Part shown: piece by piece, positions 39,111 to 52,835 of the stretch
Position numbering within the stretch: position 1 is the stretch's first letter
How the letters are laid out: every line of letters starts with the position of its first letter
The notes under the pieces: model-generated
What the model was told of the DNA's origin: nothing
Seen by the model: only the letters and a program-made list of their open reading frames with translations
Database searches by the model: none
Origin: Trichoplax adhaerens
Taxonomy: Eukaryota > Placozoa > Uniplacotomia > Trichoplacea > Trichoplacidae
Direction: 5' to 3'
Assembly (NCBI RefSeq): GCF_000150275.1
Contig: NW_002060958.1
Span: forward strand, 1,455,310 to 1,519,309
DNA length: 64,000 nt
Translations under genes and position numbers: made by a program

Positions 39111-41559
39111 AGAAAGGCTAGCTGACTTATTATTTCACAATCTTTTTAATTATTAAGTTTCTGTCGGTATTTTTAATCCGTGATTTAACGAGGTGCATTT
39201 TCATACCCGATATTTATTCCCTTTCTATTCAACTAGCTATAAGCTCTTCATAAAATAGCGTTGTAAGAAATGACTTCTTTCAGTCAGATAAAGAAGTTAA
39301 ATTTATACAAATCTAGAACGGAAAAGAGGAAGCTTTATCTATTAGGATTGCTAATAAGCTTATTTTGGTAAGTTTACACTTATGACTTGAAAGCGTTTCA
39401 ATTGGCTACGAAAATAGGAGAGCTTTATTTTCTAATGGGACTTCAATCATTAGATAGAAAAATAACCATGTTTGCTCCTTTCTACTATAGATCATTACGT
39501 AAATGCTATACATCAATGCCATTATTTATTAAGCAATGACGTGGATAATTATTTGCTCAAATGGAAATTCAATAAAGATGCGGCGAACAGGAATACAGTT
39601 CAAAAACAATTGATCGGATAATAATGTAAGGCCTAAGTGGCAAAATTGAACGTGAAAGCATAGTCATTATCAAGTAGCCTTTTCCAGTCTAAATTAATAT
39701 GGATCCCATTGAGTTGATTTTACTGCAGTTTATTAATCCGTTGAATCGCAATACGATGATCTCTATGAGTTGGTTGGACCGTAACTTATTAAAATAAGAC
39801 GAAGCCGGTTCGTTAGGCATTACGATTCAATTAAATTGATGAACAATCTCAGCCATAATGTTTAACTCAAGATCACGACGAAATCATTATCTCGCAGCGA
39901 TTGGTTTAAAATTCTGCTAGCTTGCTAATATTAATTAATCGGAAAGCATATTCAACGATTAGTGCAATAAACGATACCAGAAAACAAATTCTAACTTGGT
40001 AGATTTCGAATCTTTAAGTTGTTTAGCAGATTTTGATGTGTCAGCAAGATAGAGCTTTTAACATGAAAACATAATACTGGCCAATTTGGATAACAAGACA
40101 AGGATTTTACCATCGATTTTCCCATACTCGTCGATGTCATTTTTTCGTCTCAGAATTAGTTATTATTGTTAATTTTATTTGCACGATTCATTAAAAGCAT
40201 TCACTTATAATATTTAATGGATATTAATGACTCGTTATTTCTCTTCCGTCACAGAATTAGTCTGTCAATATTTTTTCTATTTTGATGATCCATTGGAGGA
40301 TTTTATTTATAGTTTTGAAGGATAACCGGAATAGAAAGGGCTTACCACCCGCTATAAATAAACTATATAGTCTTAAATTAGGACAATCGAGTACAGTTTT
40401 TGGTGCTAGATACTATTAGGAATTACTCATAGTTCAAGAAAGTAGAGCAGTCAACATCCATGTGTACTGTGTAAAATTTAATTAGATTATAATTGTGAAG
40501 AGTTCGAAAAGAATTTTACGATTACTAAATTTCACAACAAGCTAATTGAATAAAGTGCCAAGTCAATTTGCTAAAGAATCATACGCGAAAAAGTGCAAAC
40601 GAACAAATGATTGCAACGATTTCATGATAACGGAAATAGAGCAAACAGTCTAAAAGAAGCAGAAATTACGATACTATATTTAGCTTGGTAAAATCAGTCG
40701 AGATGTGGAAACGATGGCAACGATTGCATGAGTAATATAAATAAAGCAAGTAGTAATCGATTTATCTTTTCATTCGTTATGAATAATTTTAAAGTTGGCA
40801 TCAACATGCTGATCCAAGTGTTATAAAGAGTAAAATCAGACTCTCTTATGTTGTTAAATAGTCAATGACGGAACTTAGTGAACTAAAATTATTACACAAG
40901 ATAGGTATATTACTGTTGAAAATGCATGATTAGATTAAAAATCACTTATGGAATAGATCAAGCGATAGCTACATATAAGAATGGGCATTAAGCATACAAG
41001 AGGAAGTAAAGAATCTATTGGATTACTTCTGCCTGACTCCATCATTGAATTAGTTCGAAATAAAAAAACTATTTCTCTTCATTGACTTGTAGTATCCAAG
41101 ATATTGTAAGTTACCTTAGCTCTTTTCAGCTTGGAAAATAAAATCATGGAAAAAGAAAGGAGTGGATCCAGCGGTGTGAGAGAGAAAATGAACTGATGTG
41201 TGACATCGGGATGGTCTATAAAATTGTCCTGATTAGAGTCAGAAAATACAGTAGATGACAGCCATCAAAAGTAGAGAATGGAATAATCCAGGCAGCCTTG
41301 CCGATCTTTGGGTGTTAATAGGTTCATTATCTCAGCGGAAGTTGAAAACTAATTGAACTTGGATAATGACAGAAATGTTATTCAGCTGTAAAATATTCGG
41401 ATTGGTTGATTGGTGTCATGATCGGATACTTCTACAATAATCATCGATAACCCTGCTGCAAAATCTTTTCGATCTGTGATATCGCATAGAATGATTGAGC
41501 AAATTGTATCAACCTTTTGACTAGGTTGGAACTAATGATAGTAACTTTTCTCCATTATA

Positions 41560-44500
41560 ACAAGACAATTAGCTTTCTCGAAACAGAAGAAGTTAGACAG
41601 TAAGCATTCTACAATAACTTTTTCATTTTGCAAGTCAATGCGTTACTCGTTGAATTCTTGTCAAGCCAATTTATTTTAGTCTATCATTTTGTATAAGTTT
41701 GCATAGCGTTAGATTCTTCATTTTTTCCGTCATAACAACAGAAATAACGCTATCGGAAGACAAGAAGTTGGAGAGTAAGCATATTCTTATATTATATCAA
41801 ATCGAAAGTAAATCTCTAGTTGATTGCATTATTCTCTAATTAATTTATTCTGATCGATCACCGCAGACTTGTATTCGGTTTCTTTTGCATAAGTACAGAG
41901 TTTGAGGAAACCACAGAAATAACGTTATGTAAGGACCAGAAGTTGGAGAGTAAAAAATTCTCCTTTGCTATTTCATGTGGAAAGTGTAGGCCATGTTCAT
42001 TGATTATTTTGTGTCATCATCAATCTATTCTAGTCTGCTACATTCTATGCAATTTCTTTGGGATTGTCATAGAGTTGATTACATCTTTTTCCGTCCGAAT
42101 AACTACAATAATACTATTGCAAGACAAGAAATTGGAGAGTAAAAATATTCGTGCTCTCTGCCATATCGAAAGTAAAGAAGGCCTTGGCTATTGAATTATT
42201 CTTAAACTAATTGATTCGAATCTTTCATTTCAGACTTGTATTCGGTTTCTTAGTATAACTACAGAGTTTGGAAGTAGTAACAGAAACAACGATAGCTAAA
42301 TACAAGAAGTTGGAAAGTAAAACTTTCCTTATGCTATTTCAAGAGGAAAGTAAAAAGCCTTGTTCATTAGTCTGCCACCTTACATTAGGTTTTCGTTAGC
42401 CATAGACTTCGTTAGCCATAGACTTAAACTTAATCATTCTCCGTTAGAACATTAGAAAATAACGTTATTGCAAGACAAGAAGTATCACTTCAGACTTGTA
42501 TTCGGTTTTTTTGTATCACTACAGCACCTGGAGTAACAAGAGAAACACTTTCTCTTATGCCATTTCATGTTAATGTAAGGCCTTATTCATTGAATGATCA
42601 TAAATTATATATATGCAATATAATTAATCTGTTCTAGTCTTCCAGCTTACATTAGGTTTCTTTGGTAGTCATGGAATTAGGATTAATTATTTTTCGTTAG
42701 AACAACAGAAGTAACGCTATTGCTAAGCAAGAAGTATCATTTCAGACATGGATAAGGTTTCTTTTGCATCACTGCAGTGTTTGGGGATAACAACAGAAAC
42801 AACGATAGCTAAATACAAAAACTTGGAGAGTATAAATTTTCTTAGGCTATTCCATGTGGAAGCACAGACCTTGTTCATGAAATTATAATAAATTATATAT
42901 ATCATAATTAATCTGTTCTAGTTTGCCACCTTACATTAGCTTTTTTGGACGTAGCCATAGATTTAGGCTTAATCATTTTCCGTTTCAATCATAAAAATAA
43001 CGCTGTTGCAAGACAAGAAATTGGAGTAAGAATATTCTTATGCTGTCATCGAAAATAAAGGCCTTGGTCATTGAATTATTTTAGAACCAATTTGTTGTGG
43101 TCGATAATTTAATATTCGATTTCTTTTGCTTAGCAATCGAGTTTGTAGGTCATTTCCCCTCATAGAGCAACAGAAACAACCCTATTTATTTGGAAAGTCA
43201 AGGCCTTACTCACTGATCTATTCAATAATACATATCTATAATTAAGCCATTTATTGTAGTTTACCACCTAATATTCGATTTTTTTACGCTTAGCAATCGA
43301 ATTTGCGGGGATTTTTTTCCCCTTTATAGAGTAGCAGAAGCAAGGATTTCTATATAGCATGTAAAGACCTTATTGATTGATTGATTCACAAATTCAAAAA
43401 TCCGTTGCTGTCTACAACCTAATGTTCCATTTCTTATGTATAGGAATCGAGTTTACGATTATTCTTTCCCTATAAAGTAAAGAAAAACAATGCTATCTGA
43501 CACGTCAAAGTTGTATAGTAGAAACCATTTTTCCATGGCATTTTTCTAGTCTATCCCCAATATCAAATTTCTTTTGCAATCCTAGACACTTTTAGGGAAA
43601 CTCTTTTCTTATCATTTTTTCCCTATAAAGTAAGAGAAACAACACTATCGGACAAGTCAAAATTGGATAGTAGAAATGACTTTTCTATGTCATTCTTCTA
43701 GTCTATCCCAATTGTCAAATTCTTGGCAACGCTAGACAGTTTTAGGAAACTCTTTTCTTTTATAGCTACAGAAATAATGCTATTTCTAGAGAAGAAGTCA
43801 GAGAGTGACATTTTTCTAGATCATTACAATCACTGATGAGCACAGTCGGTTTCTTTTGCATCATAATCCAGTTTTATCTACTCTTTCTCTTCTAACGGCA
43901 GAAAAAATGATTTCTTAAAAGTCAAAGTTAGGTAGTTTAAATGATTTTATAGTATTCTTTCCATCGATCAGCTAAAGTTCGATTTTATCTGCAATGGTAG
44001 AACATTTTAGGGGTATTTCTTTTCCATTATAGCAAGAGAAACAACAATATCTCTAGAGGCGAAGTTGGATAGTGGAAATTTTTTTCACTCTATTCTGCTA
44101 GTCTGTTGCCTAAGATGACTTTTCTACTGAGCGAGGAGTTTAAGCAAACTCGTTCTATTCCAACAGCGAAACAGCGATATCTTAGAATGCAATTGGAATA
44201 GTAGAATTTTCCTACGATATTCTTATTGCATAAGGAAGAGTGACTTTTCTTCCGCATAACTGTGGAGATTTTACCGAATTCCTCTCTGTTCCAACAACCA
44301 AAAATAAGATATTCTAGAGTGCAAGTGGGATAGAATTTTCCTGTGACATTGTTATTGTAAAAGAAAGAATGACTTTTCTTCTGGATAACTGTGGGGATTT
44401 TATCGAATTCTTTTCTATTCCAACGACCTAAAATAAGATAGCTTAGAAAGCAAGAAGAATAGTAGAATTTTCCTATAATATTCTAATTTCAATAGTAAGC

Positions 44501-46330
44501 ATCTTGATTATTGAATTATACCACGTCTACCAGATCCGTAAAACTAATTACTGGTAAATTCATTGTAGTGTATCACCTAAAAGATTTCCTTCACATGCTA
44601 TCGAGTTTAGGAGAACCATTTTCCATTCAAACAACAGATATCTTACTATAAAAGTTTTTTAGTACACCATTCTTGTTTCAAAAGCAACGATCTTGCTAAT
44701 TAAATTATCCGCTAATAAACCCAATGTAGCGTATCACTTCAACGATTTTTAGCAAAGCTCTTAACTTTAAAGTCAACATGAACAGAAATAGGGCTATTTC
44801 ACGAATAGAAGATGAATAGTAGAATTTCTCAATGATATTCTATTTTAAAGTAAAAATGTCACTAATTCAATTAGCCTGTAAGCAATCCGATATAGCGTAT
44901 CGTTGAAAAGATTTCTTTTACATCGCTTAGAGTGTACGCCACCCAGTGAAAGAAATATTGCTATTTCAAAGGGAGAAGATAAATAGTTGAGTTTTCCATT
45001 GGATAGCAGAAATAGCATCATTTCAAAATGGAAGATGAATAGTAGGAATATTCCTTTGACAATCTCATTTTAAAACGAAGGAGCTTGTTAATTGAATTAT
45101 CCTATAGCAAATCCATTGTAGTCTATTGCTTAAAAGATTTCTTTTGCATATCTCTGGAGTTTCGGGCAACCATTGACAAAATAACGATATCTAAAAGGGA
45201 GAAGATCTAGAGTAGAGTCTCTCTTTAATAATCCCATTTTATAAGAAAGAATTTTGATCGCTGAAAGATTCTACAACTAATTTGTTGTAGAATATTGCCT
45301 AAACGAATTTGTTATAGCTTTATAGTTTACAGCAATTACTAACAGAAATGACGATATCTCAAGGGGAGAAGATCTAGAGAAGACTTTCTCGTTGATAATC
45401 TCATTTTATAAGTAACGATTCTTTTTATCGAATTATTCTTTAATCAATCTGTTGTAGAATATCGTCTGAATGAATTTGTTATAACTCTAGAGGTTCGGGC
45501 AACCATTGACAGAACGAAGGATATCTCAAGCGGAGAAAATTTACAGTAGACTTTTTCTTTGACAATCTTACCTTATATGTATAGAACCTTATTTATTGAA
45601 TTACTTTAAAGCCAATTTGTTGCTGTATAGTATTTCTGAAACGAATTTGTTATAACTCTAGAGTTTAGGGCAACCATTGACCGAAGGAGCGATATCTCAA
45701 GTGAAGAAGATTAAGAGTAGAGTTTCTCTTCGACTATCTTATTTTATAAGTAAGGAATCTTATTCATTGAATTATTCTACGACCAATCCGTTGTAGAAGA
45801 TGGCCTAAGCGGATTGTTATAAATTTAAAGTTTTAGCGTAGTTACTGTAGGAAATAGAGATATCTCAAGAGTAGATGACTTATACTAGGAGTATTCCTTT
45901 TTTCAAAGATAATTCCTCTGTCACCAATCCGTTCTAGTTGATCACTTGAAAGTTATTTTATCCAGCGACATGTTAAACATTTTCACTCATCACCTCGGAA
46001 ACGACAATTTATCATAAGTCAAAGTTAGTAGAAGGAGTTTTCTTATGAAATTTATTTAGTTTATTGCCCAATTCAATTTCTTATGCCTAGGTATGTAATT
46101 TCTCTCATCACAACAAAAATAATAAATACTTCAACTGTAGGTATTGGATAGAACTCTCATATAAGGGATTATTCAATATCATCCATCTCGACTATCCCTT
46201 CATCAGTTTCTTTTGCCTAGCTATCGAGTTAAAGGGAGTCCATCTCCCCATTATAACAACCCAACTATTAATATCCTATCGTCCAGAGATTGAAAGTAGG
46301 CATTTTCCCATGATGTTCTCATTTCAAAGG
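41560..46330. repeat. Long degenerate satellite array (about 4.8 kb, unit about 125-200 bp)
   Basis: A recurring block of the form (A)CAGAAATAACGATATC.. then GAAGTTGGAGAGTA.., with a later TCTATT..CTAGTCT and GAGTTT.., repeats across the whole interval. Anchors are seen near 41739, 41914, 42105, 42281, 42452, 42706, 42794, 42991, 43171, 43335, 43483, 43627, 43768, 43906, 44035, 44165, 44297, 44422 and onward through 45340, 45500, 45672 and 45845. Spacing is about 170-190 bp at the left, about 130 bp in the middle and about 165-175 bp at the right. Copies are too diverged to be recent. Confidence 0.8.
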
Positions 46331-47089
46331 AAAGTCAATGTTGATAACATGATTGGGCAACATAATTAATCTGTAGTAATCTATCACTTATTGGGTTTTA
46401 TTTTTGCGTAGTGATTGCGTTAAGGTGAGAGAAGTGCCTGGACAGAAAGTGTGAACTAAATAAATAATTCCAGTCTAGTAAGGATTATCCTTGCAATGCT
46501 TTCTTCTAGGCCTATCTAGCCTTCTTAGTTTTCGTATTAGTGCATTAGTCAGCATGATCATGTGTCGATGCTGTAAGCGATTATTCCTCTACGCTCGGAA
46601 AGATTTTAAATTTAAAACAGGACATCAGGGGTACATTTGTAGAAGTCCATGGTCATGGTATAACTAGGACTCCTTTAGGAGGCGATACCAGATAGGAGGA
46701 TGATCATTTGTCCAAATCGAATCTATATTTGACGGCTATTTCAGGTACAAACTCTATTGGAACGAATTACTTTCTTCAAGGGTTTTCTACAAGCTATATA
46801 GTGTCAGTGATGCTGTTCTTGACTACTTTAATATCGATTAATGGATGGGATAGAGCATTATGCTATTATAAATTCGATGAAAACCCCTGTAGGAAGAGAG
46901 ACAGCAGGATGAAAATCGATTATCATTTTACTAAACCGATATTAGATTCAATGCTCAAGTGGGAGATTGAATGCAGAAACCTCTTGCTACGATAGTGTTA
47001 GTCTCGATACATGAGATAGCCATTTTTCTGCAACGACTGATTAATTATAGTCATCATGGCTGCCCAAGGATTTAGAATAGGGCGATGCT

Positions 47090-47580
47090 ACAACTAAAAT
47101 GCCTGTTGAGAAGGATAGAGACTATAGATGAAAGAAGAAATGGAGGAACAAGCCGAAATTATTGTTGCGAGTGAAATACCTGTAGAAGGAGAGAAACTAT
47201 AGAGGTAACAAGAAATGAAGAAGTAACCTGAAATAGTGGTTACAATTAAAATGCCTGTAGATGAAGACAGATGAAGATATCAAGGAATCAAATTTAAATT
47301 ATTGTTACAAATGAAATATAAGTAAAAGAAGAGACTGTAGACGTAAGAAGAAATGTAACAGCAATCTGAAATAGTACTCACAATTAAAATACTTGCATAG
47401 AGACTGTAAATGGAAGAAGAAATGAAATGAAGGAGCAAACTAAAATTGTTTGTTGCAATTAAAATGTCTGTACAGGAAGAGAGACTAGGAATAGAAGAAA
47501 CAATCTTAAATAGTTGTTGTAAACGAAATTTTCTGTAGAAGGAGATAGACTGTGGATGAAAAAAGAAATAAAGGAACAAG
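47090..47580. repeat. Degenerate minisatellite, unit about 75 bp, about 7 copies
   Basis: The phrase AATTAAAATGCCTGTAGAAG and variants, followed by GAGACTGTAGATG.AAGAAGAAATG, recurs near 47101, 47178, 47253, 47318, 47391, 47466 and 47531 (steps of 65-77 bp). It starts soon after an open frame at 46708-46995 that I could not identify. Confidence 0.8.
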
Positions 47581-50500
47581 CTTCCATCTCATTAAAAATC
47601 CTTGGAAAGTTTTTGTCAATAATCTCCATCAATCATGCTATACGTACATTACTCGAGAAATAATATCAATCTTGATGAATTTCTCCTAATTCATAAAATG
47701 ATGTGAATACATTTTTAAAATAAAATTAATGTAGATTAATGAAAAGCGAAGCGAAGAACAAATTGTTGATGGAATGGGCATAAAATCCAATTAAAGGGAT
47801 GTTAGATAGTTGGGAAGAATAAAATTGGATGATAGCGTGTCTGCAATCACAATGAATGTCTTTGGATGGATATTATCGTGAAAGTAAATCATTTAAAAAC
47901 TCTTTCTATTTTCTTCTGGTTTTACTACCCTTCACCAAAACATCCATTTACATTTCTTTTACATAAGAATAGTACATGTTTTCTAATAATGAGAGAATTT
48001 GCTATAAAGAAATGGACTGATCTTCTATTACTGCTCGTTAAAAATACGAATCATATCATTCTTACTTAAGAATTACTTGTAATGTCATATACAATCATGA
48101 CAGCAAGAGAATTAATCAGTTGTGATGATGAAAAAGGGTAGAAAGGATGACTGTGAACATGGTAAATTACATCGTTTAATGATATGGTAATAACACCAAG
48201 TTGGACCAGTTTTTCTCTGCTATTGGAAGAACCATCATGGATTTAATCACTGGATTATTCATTCATTGATCCTTGATAATACATCAACGATCGACAAATT
48301 TATTCCCACCTTCACCATAATACGATGATTCCTTGTTGTCAAGGACCAATGATCAAATTTAATAAGCGTTAAAGTTGCTATTTTTTCTACCGTTGCTAGA
48401 CAACATTTTTATTTTTATTTTAGAACCATTTTCCCATCTTGCACTTAGATCCATTGGACAAGAAATGAATCAAACTGATTATAAGATATAATGATAGTTT
48501 TCAATTTTGCCTTACCTACTGGATGGGTGATTCCACAGCACTATCTTGCTTCCACTATTAAAATGGATCCATGCAATCGATTTAGAAATACAAGCAGTCG
48601 ACACGAGATGATGGCCAATAGAAGAGAATCAACAGGGATAAAAGGTAGTAGTAAGATTGATTCTGTTTAACTTTTTCATTCAACGTATCAAAAGGCGGCT
48701 TAAAACATAACAAACTAAACAAGTCAGAAAACAGTAGCTAACTCAACTGGAGATAATTGAATAACTCGAGCAAGCCTGTTCAATCGGTCTTACTATCACA
48801 ACAAGTGCAGCCTTTTTTTCTTTCAGTTTCTTACTTTCTTGTGTATGTATGTGTATGTGTGTTGTTATTTTATTTGATTTACAGTAGAAGTATTTTGGTA
48901 TAGATGGCAGACTTTAAAGAGGCAAGAGAGAGCTACACCAGGCATACACACATGTTTCACATCCTGTCTTTCTTTAGCCCGTCTACTACCAAAATAGATA
49001 GAAAGGTCAGCGCTAGGAATACATCGACTAAACCAACCTAAACATCAGATGGATAACAAGTTGAAATCAAGTAAAATTGATGCTGAATTGGTATACCAGT
49101 AAAATTGAATAAGTTATTGTCATGCGATGAAGAGCAATGGTAATCGATTGCATTGACATCAATACAGACCATGGACTCATTAATAGCTTGATGATTATTC
49201 TTCAACTCTCTTTTCCATCCTATCCATTCTGTCTTGCTATTTTTCTACCTGATTGATTCTTTTCTTTATCATTCGAGGATGGTAATAAATTAACAATGAT
49301 GTATCTATTGTTATTCGACGTTGTTAAGGCGATCATCTATTGTATTAATAAAGATATTGTTATGTTAATGATCGTTATCTAGCGTACAACAATAGAGTAG
49401 AACAATAGATAAAATTAATTAGGAAATGATGATTCTTTTATCAACAATCCTTGGCTAGCTATTTCAATGATGGTTATTCTATTCAAGAGTAACTTTTCTT
49501 TTGGTTTACATGCCTAGCAATAGGACAATAATGCAAATGCTTTCTTCTACATGGCGATGCTTGGAAATGGCCATCCTATTCGCTGGATTAGTGCAAGAAT
49601 AGATCTATTCGATGGGACTCGATGACGTTGGATAAAAGATATCCATTCTCTTCTTTCCAGTTAAGGTAATTTTCTCTTCCATTTTACTCTATTCAATGGT
49701 CTATTTGCAGTTAGAGCTATCATCTTCTATTATAAATGTCAATTGTCGTCTGTTATCGAGATATGATTATGCCACACTCAGGATTCCCTCCTTTCATGTT
49801 TATTTCTATTTACTTGACCTTATAGGATAAGGTTATAGTACTAGCGGAAACGCACTTTCTATTTCAGTCAAATCCAATGTCCAATCAGCTTTGATTGAGT
49901 GCTAAATGGAATCGGTGATGATGTTGAATCAATGAATTAATTCAATGTTTGAATAGCTGAACAGCCTGCTATAATAGACGAATACTTATCGACTACAGTT
50001 GGTGTACATGTCTACGATACTAACTTGTCCACGTAGTTCGTTCTCTATTTTGCCAGAAGTCAAACTCCATTGGAAAAGGTTACGAGTATGAACTTAAAGG
50101 AAAGGATGACTGTGTTTCTTCCATAACATCAAAGCCATGATAGTAGCTGGGCAATCGAATAACCATAGAGAAGATAGCTTTGCTTCGCTTGATAGTGGCT
50201 TTATAATATAGTGTACTACGTGTATTTAAAAAAAAACTGAGTTAATTGATAGCTAATCCCTTAAATCGAAAATCCTGCTTGCTTAGATTAACTTATGCGG
50301 TAGCACTCGATGCACTTCTCTATATGAGCTCATATCCGTCATACTGGTAGGATATCGATTAACAACTAAAAGTACAGTGTAGTTTTGCTTCATTGATGAC
50401 TATATAATCTCGTAAGAAAACTTGGGTATATTAATGGATAGGAATTTGAATCCACAGATGGGCATTTGTTCCTTCACAACTAAAATTAAGATAGAGATAT

Positions 50501-50769
50501 CTATCGTAGTGATCTAACTTGATTTAGCAAATTGTGATGTGTTTTCGGCATGGAAACTTAGATGAATACTGCGGTACTGATGCGAAATTCCAAAAACCGA
50601 AAATGTAGCTTGATTTGAGTGACTGTTATCGAAAGAGACAGGCTTAAATGTATTCTAAATACAATTTTCAACCAAGGATAGACTATCCATAAACAATCTA
50701 AATGCATCTTCATTAGCTTGACTTTAATCTTATGTGGTGGACTCGATAAATTTTTCTGTTGATAAATTC

Positions 50770-51070
50770 CAATCAATGAATGATCTGTCCGTTAATAGTT
50801 GAAAGTATTACTTGATTTGATGGATTAGCATCGAATAGGCCTAGTTGGAGTGGGTTTCTGAATAACAATTCCATCAGCAAGCAGGCTATCCGTTAATTTT
50901 AGACTCGGGTAACTTTTCTGAAGATAAATTCTGATCGATAGATGATTTATCCGATAATAGCTGGAACTATCGCTTGATTTGATTGACTTGTATCAGACAG
51001 AACTGGCTAGAGTGGGTTTCTGAATAGCAATTTCATCAACGAACAGGCTATCCGTTAATTATTAACGATC
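50770..51070. repeat. Diverged direct repeat, offset about 162 bp
   Basis: TGGGTTTCTGAATA.CAATT.CATCA followed by CAGGCTATCCGTTAATT occurs at 50851 and 51013, preceded in each case by a GATTTGATTGA-type stretch. Fainter copies may extend left to about 50540 and right to about 51250. Confidence 0.75.
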
Positions 51071-52544
51071 GAAAGTAGTTCTTAATTTGACAGACAGTAG
51101 CTCTACAGAAGTGATCGGATATATTCCTGTACGCTAATTTAAATCAATTGATGCGCTATCCATAAAAAACTGAAAGTATAATTTGGTCGAATAAATAAGA
51201 CCGGGTAGGGCATGGTTAATTGTATTTCTGAATACAAATTGAAATTAGTCAATTGTTGACGGATTTAAATTTTTATTCAAAAATTCATTCAAGCCTAGCA
51301 ACCAAGTCGTATCTTTAGTAATTCGCCTATAAATTATCTATTGATTTGAATTAGCTTACCGAAATATTATACTCAAATCTATCCACAAGAATATTGGCAA
51401 TCAAACATAAAACGTACTTTCAGTTATTGAAACATGCATTGTTGACTAAGTTCAATTTGAATTCAAAAACACATCCAAGTCTATCAAACCAAGGCGTACA
51501 TTTATTTATTCTCGTATAAATTATCCAACGATTTGAATTCGTACACCGAAATAGGATACTCTGTTTATCCTACCTATAAGATCGTTTGTGTTCAATTATA
51601 AGATGCACTTTGATTGATTAAAAAATACCCTATACCTTCAATACACTTGCCTAAACATATCTGCCAGTTTTTAACATAATTAATCAAGATTTTCGGTCCA
51701 CACCTGACAGATTTAGTCAGAGATCACAAATCTGGCAAATTTGTTTGAACAAGTATCTTAAGTACCTATCCACTAACAATTACAAGTTGAACTCAACTTG
51801 AGTGGATATTATTTGTATATAATGAGATATAATGGAGGTGTTCAGTATATGAATGTTGAATGAACTAATCCACTAATCGTTATTTAGAAGGATCTTAATT
51901 GGATTGATAGAGTCTGTATATGCTTATGATAATCCTTTTCTGGGTATACCTGCAGCATAAATTTTACCCAATAATTAGTCTGATTTTATGATTTGGTTTA
52001 ATTGACTATAGATGAATATGTAAGGCTAGTACAGTTATGATCTTATTGGATAGGATATGTGTGTTGTTATGTAAAGGATTTTGAATCGGTAGGTAGGCTA
52101 TCCCTTACGACTAAATGAGCAATAGAATTTGATCAACTTAGACTTTGTAAACGAGTTCGGATTGGAGAATAGGCATCCATAATTTGAATTTAAACCGCTA
52201 GTATGATTTTTGATTTCATAACAGATTATAAGACTAATAGTAAAGTTAAATGTGTAACTAAATAGTGCTTAAAAATTAAAACCTGCCTTAGAAACCGAAA
52301 ATTTAGCTTGATAGGATAAATTTTTACTACTGGCACATCACTCTAACAGCAGTAGATGTGATTCGATTCAGTAGACTATTTACCATGTCAATAAATCAAG
52401 CATGTTTGATTTGATTTGACTTAATGGGCTAAGAATACCATCATCGATATCATTTTGGATAGTAGCTGTGGAAAGAAACTTGGTAACTCTTAGTCTCCTT
52501 CTTGAATAAGTTTGCAAGACTATAAATGGTACATCATAGAAAAA

Positions 52545-52835
52545 ATTGGACAATCAATACCATACAGAATCAGCTTTTTGTCTATTGCAATTTTAAAGGA
52601 TAGAATACTGTTCAGGTTCTATATTATTGCAATAATCAATATAAAGTATCTTACATAGAATGAAGCTCGATAACTCCAAATTTTATTCTTTAAACGCTTA
52701 TACAACACTTTAAATTGTTTATCGCGGAAGAGATTATACCAAACAGAACCAGCTCTTTGCCTGCTACTATTACAGTATTATTAAGGATCCAATACTATTG
52801 CAATAATCAATGCCTGAAATCTTGTTATTACACTT
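52545..52835. repeat. Diverged direct repeat, offset about 175 bp
   Basis: CAGAA(T/C)CAGCT and, further on, CTATTGCAATAATCAAT or close variants occur near 52565 and 52744 and near 52627 and 52798 (offsets 179 and 171 bp). The offset is similar to the long array at 41.6-46.3 kb, but the sequences do not look alike. Confidence 0.65.

Noticed and set aside
46708-46995. 95-codon plus-strand frame with a hydrophobic segment
   Set aside because: No recognisable family, no splice context, and it lies between two repeat arrays. Kept only as part of the gene-poor block.
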